From NCBI GenBank assembly GCA_003165135.1, contig PLSN01000423.1, positions 2,498 through 8,016 on the forward strand: 5,519 nucleotides of DNA, in the 5' to 3' direction. This stretch comes from Bacteroidota bacterium (GTDB lineage Bacteria > Bacteroidota > Bacteroidia > Chitinophagales > LD1). This document shows positions 1-5,406 of the stretch, in pieces (position 1 is the stretch's first letter; each line of letters opens with the position of its first letter). The notes below the pieces were generated by a model that had not been told where the DNA came from, did no database searches, and saw nothing but the letters and a program-made list of their open reading frames with translations. The position numbers were made by a program, and so were the translations under genes.

Positions 1-1084
1 CGCCGCCGCCACTGCGGCCGCCGCCGCCACTATATCCACGGCTACCTCCTCCATTATATCCACGGCTGGCTCCTCCACTATATGCTCTGGATGGAGAAGA
101 TGAATAACCACGAGACTGAGATTGTTGCCCGTTATAATGTTGGGATTGTTGACCACCATTATAATGCTGCGATTGTGACTGCTGCCCGCTATGATATTGC
201 TGTTGGCCACTCCTTTGAGCTGAGTTGCTGCCCTGATTGCTGTGCTGCTGATTACTTTGAGACGCCTGATATGGCCTTTCGCCAGAGTTTGAATAGCCTG
301 TGCTATGAGATGCATTATTAGTTGAGCCTGAGTAATTATGAATAGCATTGCTATTTGAGGCACTTCCTACTCCACTATGAACTGCATTACTAGAATACCC
401 GGCATGATTAGCGAATGATCCACCATGTTCGGCTCCCGAGCGCCCGTGCTCTACACCATTAGCGCCGCTCCAATTTCTGTAGCCATAACTACCTCCGTAG
501 CCATAGCCTCTGCCGGCCCATCCATAGCCGCCGTAGCCATAGCCTCTACCCCAGCCGTAGCCTCCCCAGCCATAGCCAAATCTGCCCCAGCCATATCCAC
601 CCCAACCGAAACCATAACCCCAGCCGAAGCCAAGTCCACAGCCGTAACCATAGAATCCGGTATAAAATGGATCATAGCCCCAATAATAATAAGGAGTATA
701 CCAATCATTATAATAGTCTAAACCGCTATAACCTGGATTGTAATATCTCCTTAACTGTGTTGTATAGTTATTGTCATCATCATACCAATAATCATCATTA
801 GCAGTATAGCCATTGCTATTATAATTTCCTCCAGTATTATTGCTCTGCTGGTTATTACCGCTATTTTGATTGTATCCCTGCTGCGAACTGCCCTGATTGT
901 CATTATAGGACCCATTATTATCACTGGGTTTGGTATTGTTATATTGGCTCTGGTAATCTTTATTTCTGTTGTTGCCCCTGTCATTATTAGGATTATAGTA
1001 TACATCATCATTCTGGGCTACAGCAGTGCCCAGCGAAATAATACTAAGAAACAGGACCGATAAAAAAACTTTAATGCTTGACAT
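1..1084 (-). CDS. Exported low-complexity Asn/Gln/Gly/Tyr-rich protein, C-terminus beyond the window edge
   Basis: The frame is open without a stop from the ATG at 1084-1082 to the left edge, giving 361 visible codons; the C-terminus is missing. Residues 1-24 form a classic signal peptide: Lys5, a hydrophobic core, and an Ala-Val-Ala cleavage site before Gln24. No lipobox Cys follows, so the protein should be periplasmic, surface-bound or secreted. The mature part is layered: Asn/Gln-rich and Tyr-dotted (25-98); acidic and Tyr-rich (99-141); Gly alternating with Tyr/Trp/Phe (143-202, Gly at 30 of 60 positions); Ser/Asn/His/Ala-rich (206-270); Gln/Ser-rich with QHYNG repeats (275-325); then Gly-rich with GGGSRGY-type repeats. 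There is one Cys (149) and no recognisable catalytic motif. I do not recognise a characterised family. A structural, adhesive or matrix role is inference from composition and export. The long unbroken frame, export signal and upstream promoter argue that it is real, whereas plus-strand frames here are antisense shadows. Confidence 0.85.
   Translation of the reverse strand, partial: MSSIKVFLSVLFLSIISLGTAVAQNDDVYYNPNNDRGNNRNKDYQSQYNNTKPSDNNGSYNDNQGSSQQGYNQNSGNNQQSNNTGGNYNSNGYTANDDYWYDDDNNYTTQLRRYYNPGYSGLDYYNDWYTPYYYWGYDPFYTGFYGYGCGLGFGWGYGFGWGGYGWGRFGYGWGGYGWGRGYGYGGYGWAGRGYGYGGSYGYRNWSGANGVEHGRSGAEHGGSFANHAGYSSNAVHSGVGSASNSNAIHNYSGSTNNASHSTGYSNSGERPYQASQSNQQHSNQGSNSAQRSGQQQYHSGQQSQSQHYNGGQQSQHYNGQQSQSRGYSSSPSRAYSGGASRGYNGGGSRGYSGGGGRSGGG
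29..82 (-). repeat. 24-nt (8-residue) tandem repeats near the visible end of the low-complexity protein
   Basis: Positions 29-52 and 53-76 are 24-nt copies identical at 21 of 24 positions, and a third copy starts at 77 before diverging. They encode an octad of the type Gly-Gly-Gly-Ser-Arg-Gly-Tyr-Asn/Ser. Positions 2-28 continue as nearly pure Gly codons. More copies may lie beyond the window edge. Confidence 0.7.
482..625 (-). repeat. Imperfect 36-nt (12-residue) tandem repeats in the Gly/aromatic tract
   Basis: Residues 154-201 of the low-complexity protein fall into about four dodecads. Three of them start Trp/Ala-Gly-Arg, with Arg at 168, 180 and 192, and the first lacks the Arg. At DNA level a 17-bp stretch (plus-strand CCGTAGCCATAGCCTCT) recurs exactly at 495-511 and 531-547, which confirms the 36-nt period. 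Such repeats can expand and contract by slippage or recombination. Confidence 0.75.
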
Positions 1085-1109
1085 AGTTTTCTTTTTTATG
1101 TTGTTATGA

Positions 1110-1117
1110 CAAAGTTA
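1110..1117 (-). promoter_or_regulatory. Promoter -7 element for the low-complexity exported protein
   Basis: Read on the minus strand this is TAACTTTG, an exact match to the Bacteroidota -7 consensus TAnnTTTG. The expected transcription start is near 1103, leaving a leader of roughly 20 nt before the ATG at 1084, with an A-rich stretch just upstream of the start. I see no good TTG box 18-19 nt upstream, so the -33 element is weak or absent. Confidence 0.45.
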
Positions 1118-1237
1118 GCTTACTTAAGTTTAATCTGCGATAAATTCATACTTTAGCCCCAACATTTAACAAAGAGCAAATGCTATACCATAACGCTTTA
1201 TTAAGGAATTTATTAACTTTTTTGTGTCTCCTGCCAC

Positions 1238-1325
1238 GACCTCGCAGGTCATTTCGGCTTATGGCACAAGGGTTTCAGCGTTTTGCTATAAAATAAAAGA
1301 CCTGCGTAGTACGGCTTGGAATGAC
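1238..1325. repeat. GC-richer intergenic block of nested short inverted and direct repeats
   Basis: The block sits between AT-rich flanks. It contains GACCT/AGGTC arms (1238-1242 and 1246-1250, 3-nt loop); an 8-bp inverted pair CGCAGGTC (1243-1250) and GACCTGCG (1299-1306); a longer-range pair GTCATT (1248-1253) and AATGAC (1320-1325); and the direct repeat CGGCTT (1255-1260 and 1312-1317). The first two pairings use the same bases and exclude each other. It could be a worn copy of a dispersed intergenic repeat or a regulatory structure; the sequence alone does not decide. Confidence 0.45.
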
Positions 1326-1344
1326 ATTTATCTCCATTATTTTG
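1316..1344 (+). promoter_or_regulatory. Probable proS promoter
   Basis: TTG at 1316-1318 is followed, after an 18-nt spacer, by TTATTTTG at 1337-1344, which matches TAnnTTTG at 7 of 8 positions. The nonamer TTTTGCACT (1340-1348) and its 21-nt distance from TTG are shared exactly with the promoter before the CDF gene, which supports both. The expected start is near 1350, giving a leader of about 90 nt. Confidence 0.55.
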
Positions 1345-1441
1345 CACTAAAAATATACCCAAAGAGGGTTTAATGCATATTTTTTAATAAATGAATATCA
1401 ACGACATACAACATCGTTAAAGAAACTTAAAATGATTTATC

Positions 1442-2914
1442 ATGGCTAAAGAGATCACAAGCAGAGAAGCAGATTATTCCCAATGGTACAATGACCTCGT
1501 ACTGAAAGCAGGCCTTGCAGACTATTCGCCTGTGCGCGGATGCATGGTCATCAAGCCTTATGGCTTTGGTATCTGGGAAAAGATGCAGGCAGCACTGGAT
1601 AAAAGATTCAAAGAGACAGGTCACGTCAATGCATACTTTCCTTTATTCATTCCAAAGAGCTTTCTAAGCAAGGAAGCTTCGCATATAGAGGGCTTCGCCA
1701 AAGAGTGTGCCGTAGTGACTCACTACCGCCTGATCAATGACCCGAACGGCAAAGGTGTGATCGTGGACCCTGATGCGAAACTCGAAGAAGAGCTCATCGT
1801 GCGCCCTACATCAGAGACCATCATCTGGAACCAATACAAAAACTGGATCCAGTCCTATCGCGATCTCCCGCTGCTCATCAATCAGTGGGCAAATGTCGTG
1901 AGGTGGGAAATGAGGACACGCCTTTTCCTTCGTACCGCAGAGTTTCTCTGGCAGGAAGGGCATACCGCTCATGCCACTGCACAGGAGGCCATCGAGGAAA
2001 CAGAAAAAATGCTTGATGTTTATGCCGAGTTCGCTGAGCAGTATCTCGCACTGCCTGTCATACGTGGCAGGAAGACTCCCAATGAGCGTTTCGCCGGAGC
2101 GGTAGATACATACTGCATCGAGGCTATGATGCAAGACGGGCAGGCGCTTCAGGCCGGTACCTCGCATTTCCTCGGACAGAACTTTGCTAAAGCGTTTGAA
2201 GTACAGTTCCTCAACAAAGAAGGCAAACAGGAGTTCGTCTGGGCTACTTCATGGGGCGTATCCACTCGTCTCGTTGGTGCTCTCATCATGGCCCACAGCG
2301 ATGATGACGGTCTCGTGCTGCCTCCTAAACTTGCACCGCTGCATGTAGCGATTGTGCCTATTCACAAAGGTGAAGAAGACCTAAATAAGCTTCGCGAAAA
2401 ACTTATTCCGCTTGTCAATGAACTAAAGGCAAAAGGCATCACGGCGAAACTCGATGATGACGATACCAAGCGTCCGGGATTTAAGTTTGCCGAGTACGAA
2501 CTGCGCGGCGTGCCTGTACGTCTCGCCATGGGTATGCGCGACTATGAAGCTGGTACTGTCGAGATAGCTCGCCGGGATACCAAGACCAAAGAGACAGTAT
2601 CTTTTGATGGTATCGCGGATCATATCACTAAGCTGCTCGACGATATCCAGCAGAATATGTACAACAAGGCCCTGGCTTTCCGTGATAGTCATATTCGCAA
2701 AGCAGACACATGGGATGAGTTTCTCAAGCTGATCGAAGAACCGGGCTTTATATCTGCACACTGGGATGGCACAAGCGAGACGGAAGACAAGATCAAAGAA
2801 CTGACCAAGGCTACGATCCGCTGCATACCGCTCAATAATCCTCAGGAGGATGGCATATGTGTTTTCAGTGGTTCAGCTTCCAAAGAACGGGTGATATTCG
2901 CCAGAGCATATTAA
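1442..2914 (+). CDS. proS: Prolyl-tRNA synthetase, archaeal/eukaryotic type without editing insertion
   Basis: This cytoplasmic class II synthetase activates proline with ATP and charges tRNA-Pro. Its 490 residues show the catalytic core in order: motif 1 around 60-71 ([12 protein letters not shown]), the RPTSE loop at 121-125, motif 2 at 151-164 with Arg154, Glu156 and Arg164, the proline-pocket region [10 protein letters not shown] at 237-246, and motif 3 at 269-295 with Arg276. The anticodon-binding domain spans about 299-400, then a C-terminal domain ends in Phe-Ala-Arg-Ala-Tyr; in this type the terminal Tyr reaches the active site. Only about 90 residues separate motifs 2 and 3, so the INS editing domain of the E. 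coli type is absent. The C-terminal zinc site looks lost: of the four family Cys positions only Cys473 is evident. The ATG at 1442 gives the normal family N-terminus. It has its own promoter and a hairpin terminator, so it is probably transcribed alone. Confidence 0.97.
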   Translation: MAKEITSREADYSQWYNDLVLKAGLADYSPVRGCMVIKPYGFGIWEKMQAALDKRFKETGHVNAYFPLFIPKSFLSKEASHIEGFAKECAVVTHYRLINDPNGKGVIVDPDAKLEEELIVRPTSETIIWNQYKNWIQSYRDLPLLINQWANVVRWEMRTRLFLRTAEFLWQEGHTAHATAQEAIEETEKMLDVYAEFAEQYLALPVIRGRKTPNERFAGAVDTYCIEAMMQDGQALQAGTSHFLGQNFAKAFEVQFLNKEGKQEFVWATSWGVSTRLVGALIMAHSDDDGLVLPPKLAPLHVAIVPIHKGEEDLNKLREKLIPLVNELKAKGITAKLDDDDTKRPGFKFAEYELRGVPVRLAMGMRDYEAGTVEIARRDTKTKETVSFDGIADHITKLLDDIQQNMYNKALAFRDSHIRKADTWDEFLKLIEEPGFISAHWDGTSETEDKIKELTKATIRCIPLNNPQEDGICVFSGSASKERVIFARAY

Positions 2915-2916
2915 TG

Positions 2917-2950
2917 TAGGGACGCAAAATGTTGTGTCTCTAGTTCTTTT
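2917..2950 (+). terminator. Rho-independent terminator of proS
   Basis: An 11-bp stem pairs TAGGGACGCAA (2917-2927) with TTGTGTCTCTA (2932-2942) around the 4-nt loop AATG, followed by a T-rich run (TTCTTTT, 2944-2950). It begins 3 nt after the proS stop codon. The only two non-Watson-Crick pairs (2920/2939 and 2924/2935) are G-U in plus-strand RNA and would be A-C mismatches in minus-strand RNA, so the fold favours transcripts from proS. The T-tract is short and interrupted. Confidence 0.75.
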
Positions 2951-2960
2951 CCTACTTTTG
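2932..2960 (+). promoter_or_regulatory. Promoter of the CDF transporter, giving a leaderless or near-leaderless mRNA
   Basis: TTG at 2932-2934, an 18-nt spacer, then TACTTTTG at 2953-2960 match the Bacteroidota promoter pattern, with the -7 element exact. Seven nucleotides separate this box from the ATG at 2968, so transcription should begin about 0-4 nt before the start codon, leaving no room for a ribosome-binding site. The TTG box lies inside the 3' arm of the proS terminator. Confidence 0.65.
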
Positions 2961-2967
2961 CACTCCC

Positions 2968-3966
2968 ATGTCAGCAACCAGAGAGGCAAAAATATTAAGG
3001 ATACAGCAGGTCGCAGTCAGTCTGGGTGTAGTAATTATGCTCGTGAAGTTCACAGCCTATTACTTCACTCATTCTAATACCATACTCACAGATGCACTCG
3101 AAGGCATGGTCAATATAGTAGCAGGTTCATTTGCTGTATACAGCCTCATCCTCTCATCCAAGCCTAAAGACATCGACCATCCTTATGGCCATGGCAAGAT
3201 CGAATTCATCGCGACCGGTTTCGAGGGTGTGCTCATCGTTCTCGCATCTGTTCTTATCATCGCAAAATCAGTTCTCAACTTCTTTCACCCTGAGCAGATA
3301 CATCATCTGGAGCTGGGTGTGATACTGATCATTGCGACCGGGATCGCCAACTATGTCATAGGCTACTTTCTCGAAAGAAAAGCCAAAGAATATAACTCAC
3401 TCGTACTCGATGCCGACGGCAAACACCTGCAGTCAGATGGATACATTTCCCTTGCGATACTCATAGGTGTCCTCGTCATCTGGTTCACCGGTATCAGGAT
3501 GCTGGATAATCTCTTTGCCATAGCAGCAGGGCTTTTCATCTCATACACTGGTCTGCGCCTTATGCGCCGCTCGCTAAGTGGTATCATGGATGAAACCGAT
3601 ACCCACATTATCACTTCTATAGTTTCTTATCTCAATACCCACCGCCGTGACTCCTGGATCGACATTCATAATATGCGAGAGATCCAGTATGGTAGCGCCC
3701 TGCATGTAGATTGCCATGTCACCTTGCCTTATTACTTCACACTGGAGCAGACGCACGATGAGATCGACAGGATCGAAAAGCTCATCAACCAGTCCGGCCA
3801 GTTTCCCGTAGAGGTCTTTATCCATCCTGACCCATGCATCCCTATCTGCTGCAAACTGTGTCAGCTATCAGATTGTCCGGTGCGCCAACATCCATTTGAA
3901 AAAAGAGTGGAATGGACATTCATCAATGTGACTGAGAATAGGAAACACCAACTGGATAATGAATAA
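2968..3966 (+). CDS. Cation diffusion facilitator (CDF) family metal-ion efflux transporter
   Basis: This inner-membrane antiporter should export divalent metal ions (Zn, Fe, Mn, Co or Cd) against protons, probably as a dimer. The 332 residues give six membrane segments, about 13-33, 40-63, 83-104, 114-135, 158-175 and 180-197, with the family signature HPYGHGK at 71-77. The transport site in TM5 is intact (His153 and Asp157, HxxxD), but TM2 has Glu45 and Asn49 where classical members have His/Asp and Asp. The cytoplasmic domain (about 205-288) keeps likely metal ligands His246, Asp248, His250, His263, His286 and Asp288. A tail follows with Cys290, 294, 295, 298 and 303, ending in a basic, soluble stretch. 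The ATG at 2968 fits the family N-terminus and lies 7 nt after the promoter. It is 53 nt downstream of proS but separated by a terminator. The substrate cannot be assigned from sequence. Confidence 0.92.
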   Translation: MSATREAKILRIQQVAVSLGVVIMLVKFTAYYFTHSNTILTDALEGMVNIVAGSFAVYSLILSSKPKDIDHPYGHGKIEFIATGFEGVLIVLASVLIIAKSVLNFFHPEQIHHLELGVILIIATGIANYVIGYFLERKAKEYNSLVLDADGKHLQSDGYISLAILIGVLVIWFTGIRMLDNLFAIAAGLFISYTGLRLMRRSLSGIMDETDTHIITSIVSYLNTHRRDSWIDIHNMREIQYGSALHVDCHVTLPYYFTLEQTHDEIDRIEKLINQSGQFPVEVFIHPDPCIPICCKLCQLSDCPVRQHPFEKRVEWTFINVTENRKHQLDNE

Positions 3967-3971
3967 CTAAT

Positions 3972-3999
3972 AGTGAATAATTAATAATATTAACTCACT
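3972..3999. terminator. Possible weak bidirectional terminator between convergent genes
   Basis: Nested arms AGTGA/TCACT (3972-3976 and 3995-3999) and TTAAT/ATTAA (3981-3985 and 3989-3993) flank a 3-nt loop, with an asymmetric internal loop between the two stems. The position, 6 nt after the CDF stop and facing the rnz end, suits a shared terminator. The stem is AT-rich and weak, with no clear T-run on either strand, so this rests mainly on location. Confidence 0.3.
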
Positions 4000-4016
4000 T
4001 ATCGGGGCAATTGCAC

Positions 4017-4044
4017 GTCCCTCGACCCTCGTCCTTCGTCCCTT
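4017..4044. repeat. Four tandem heptamers abutting the rnz stop codon
   Basis: The units GTCCCTC, GACCCTC, GTCCTTC and GTCCCTT fill 28 nt exactly up to the rnz stop codon at 4047-4045. Each unit differs from the consensus GTCCCTC by at most one base. On the minus (rnz) strand the array reads as purine-rich GAGGGAC-type units, so it forms the first part of the rnz 3' untranslated region. It is short, with no associated gene. Confidence 0.65.
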
Positions 4045-4956
4045 TTATATACTAAACAAATGTCCTTCTATCGCCAGTTCCGTATTCGGGAATATATCCT
4101 TGCACTCTGACAGCAGCTGACTCAGGTCCTCATAGCGAGCGGAGAAATGCCCTATGATCAGTTTGTCGACATTGGCTTTCAGCGCTATGGTCGCAGCCTC
4201 TCTCGTAGTGGAGTGGCCTGTCTCAGCAGCACGCGCCCTATGCTCATGCACGAAGGTCGCCTCATGATATAGTACATTCACACCCCTGATCTGCTCTATG
4301 AATGACTCCGTATATGCAGTATCAGTACAGAAAGCATAGCTCCGCGGTGGTGCCGGATCATGCGTCAGCTCTATATTAGGGATCACACTGCCTCCCTCAG
4401 TAGTGAAATCACCTCCCATCTTGATCGCAGATATTTCATGCACCGGTATCTGATATTGGTCAAGTTTCGCAGGCAATATCTTTCTCGGTCCGACCTTCTC
4501 GCGAAATAAAAACCCTGTGGTCGGTATACGGTGCTTGAGTATGATCGTTTCTACTGTGAGTCCATCGTTTTCATATATCACACGCGGCTCATCTGCCGTC
4601 ACCTGGTGAAATATGATCTCATAGCGAAGTATGGTCTGGGCATGTTTGAAATAGGTCCTCACGATCTCCTCAACACCGGGGTACGCGTGTATATGCAGCG
4701 GATGCTCGCGATAGTTGAGATTGAAGGAAGTCAGTATGCCCATCAATCCGAAAAAATGATCACCATGTATATGCGAAATAAAAATATGGTCGAGCTTTCC
4801 TCTTTTGATATTGTATTTGGACATCTGGAGCTGTGTGCCTTCGCCACAATCGAGCAAAAAACCCTGTCCGTTGTAATTCAGGAACTGTGATGTGGGATAT
4901 CGGTTATGCGCAGGTATAGCGCCGTTGCTGCCGAGAATGGTAACCTCAAAATGCAT
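4045..4956 (-). CDS. rnz: Ribonuclease Z (short-form tRNase Z)
   Basis: This cytoplasmic zinc endonuclease cuts tRNA precursors just after the discriminator base so that CCA can be added. The 303 residues match the usual short form. Metallo-beta-lactamase motifs are complete: His62, His64, Asp66 and His67 in HIHGDH, His142 in the KHRIPTTGF segment, Asp211 in CTDT, His248 in GHST, and His270 in IGHFSARY. The substrate-arm (exosite) region lies around 150-185, between the His142 segment and Asp211. The ATG at 4956 places the first beta strand (FEVTILGSNGA) at the very N-terminus, as in the family. It lies 9 nt downstream of the STAS gene on the same strand and is likely co-transcribed with it. 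No strong Shine-Dalgarno precedes the start. The gene converges on the CDF gene, and the heptamer array begins directly after its stop. Confidence 0.96.
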   Translation of the reverse strand: MHFEVTILGSNGAIPAHNRYPTSQFLNYNGQGFLLDCGEGTQLQMSKYNIKRGKLDHIFISHIHGDHFFGLMGILTSFNLNYREHPLHIHAYPGVEEIVRTYFKHAQTILRYEIIFHQVTADEPRVIYENDGLTVETIILKHRIPTTGFLFREKVGPRKILPAKLDQYQIPVHEISAIKMGGDFTTEGGSVIPNIELTHDPAPPRSYAFCTDTAYTESFIEQIRGVNVLYHEATFVHEHRARAAETGHSTTREAATIALKANVDKLIIGHFSARYEDLSQLLSECKDIFPNTELAIEGHLFSI

Positions 4957-4965
4957 CGTGATATA

Positions 4966-5334
4966 TTAGCTCCTGAGATCGCGGTCCAGCTCCTCCATCA
5001 TCACAAAGTCTATCGACTCAGACAGCGATGGTACGATATTGAGTATGGACTCCAGTTGGGAAATTTTCACCAGCTTTTGGATATGGGTATTCAGATTGGT
5101 AAGTACAAATGTACCGCCTGCCTCTTTGGATAGCCTGTTTCCTACCAGCAGGGCGCTCAGGCCCGATGAGTCCACAAACTGCACTATTGACAGGTCAAGG
5201 ATAATATTCTTAAACCCCTCCGTATGGAGCATTACCAGTTCTGATTTGAGCTGCGGGGCAAAGTTGCTGAGCAGTTTTTCTTCATCTATTTTCAGTACGC
5301 AGAACCTGTCTCTTTTATCGATTGCAAACTTCAT
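4966..5334 (-). CDS. STAS-domain protein, anti-sigma-factor-antagonist-like
   Basis: These 122 residues form a single soluble STAS domain of the SpoIIAA/RsbV kind, at the family's normal length, with no membrane segment or fused kinase. The phosphorylation loop is FVDSSGLSALL (53-63). By comparison with SpoIIAA the target is probably the second Ser, Ser57, next to Asp55 and Gly58. Family members switch partners (anti-sigma kinases or other regulators) by Ser phosphorylation, but no kinase, phosphatase or sigma factor lies in this window, so the partner is unknown. The C-terminal 15 residues are acidic then basic, beyond the core fold. The ATG at 5334 gives the expected N-terminal first strand. 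It is the first gene of a probable operon with rnz, with a 9-nt gap. A transport-regulator or scaffold role cannot be excluded. Confidence 0.88.
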   Translation of the reverse strand: MKFAIDKRDRFCVLKIDEEKLLSNFAPQLKSELVMLHTEGFKNIILDLSIVQFVDSSGLSALLVGNRLSKEAGGTFVLTNLNTHIQKLVKISQLESILNIVPSLSESIDFVMMEELDRDLRS

Positions 5335-5373
5335 GGGCTAAGTATTTATGGTGCTAATGTAATTTTATGTCCT

Positions 5374-5401
5374 CAAATTAACTAATTTTTTACATTCCAA
5401 A
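5374..5401 (-). promoter_or_regulatory. Weak candidate promoter for the STAS-rnz operon
   Basis: Read on the minus strand, TTTG (5401-5398) is followed by TTAATTTG (5381-5374), which matches TAnnTTTG at 7 of 8 positions. The spacer is only 16 nt counted from the end of TTTG, shorter than the 18 nt of the other two promoters here. The expected start near 5367 would leave a leader of about 33 nt. Confidence 0.3.
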
Positions 5402-5406
5402 GCCAA

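Larger units (their letters stand above)
1085..1441. other. Divergent intergenic region between the exported protein and proS
   Basis: These 357 nt separate two divergent genes and contain no open frame I would call. They hold a minus-strand -7 box (1110-1117), a GC-richer block of short repeats (1238-1325), a plus-strand promoter (1316-1344), and a roughly 90-nt AT-rich proS leader. The leader has a weak hairpin with arms AACGA (1400-1404) and TCGTT (1414-1418). No tRNA-like fold or T-box-like element is visible. Confidence 0.7.

Noticed and set aside
82..321. Plus-strand open frame of 79 codons
   Set aside because: It lies opposite the Ser/Gln/His-rich part of the exported protein and has no promoter or recognisable domain.
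425..721. Plus-strand open frame rich in Ala, Ile, Ser, Thr and Pro
   Set aside because: It is the antisense of the Gly-aromatic tract. GGC/TAT-type codons read backwards give Ala and Ile codons, and there is no promoter or ribosome-binding region. The minus-strand frame is longer and has a signal peptide.
751..1011. Minus-strand open frame of 86 codons rich in Ile and Met
   Set aside because: It is an out-of-frame reading of the Asn/Tyr-rich N-terminal half of the exported protein; AAT/TAT repeats shifted by one base give ATA/ATT-type codons.
1200..1441. Riboswitch or T-box leader for proS
   Set aside because: No specifier-loop or T-box-like sequence, and no terminator hairpin before the start codon. 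The predicted transcript leader is only about 90 AT-rich nt.
1432..1449. Five-codon mini-ORF (ATG at 1432, stop TAA at 1447-1449) overlapping the proS start
   Set aside because: An upstream overlapping start could in principle modulate proS, but in an AT-rich leader an ATG followed by a nearby stop is expected by chance, and it has no ribosome-binding site.
1811..2167. Minus-strand open frame inside proS
   Set aside because: It is antisense to highly conserved catalytic-core codons of proS and matches no family; it is a shadow.
4007..4014. Perfect palindrome GCAATTGC as an operator or terminator stem
   Set aside because: An 8-bp palindrome with no loop, no extension and no T-run, lying between convergent gene ends, is likely chance.
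4531..4890. Plus-strand open frame of 119 codons opposite rnz
   Set aside because: It is antisense to the conserved metallo-beta-lactamase motifs of rnz and has no promoter or recognisable domain.
5039..5341. Plus-strand open frame of 100 codons opposite the STAS gene
   Set aside because: It is an antisense shadow of a clear STAS domain; the Ser/Phe-rich composition reflects complemented codons.
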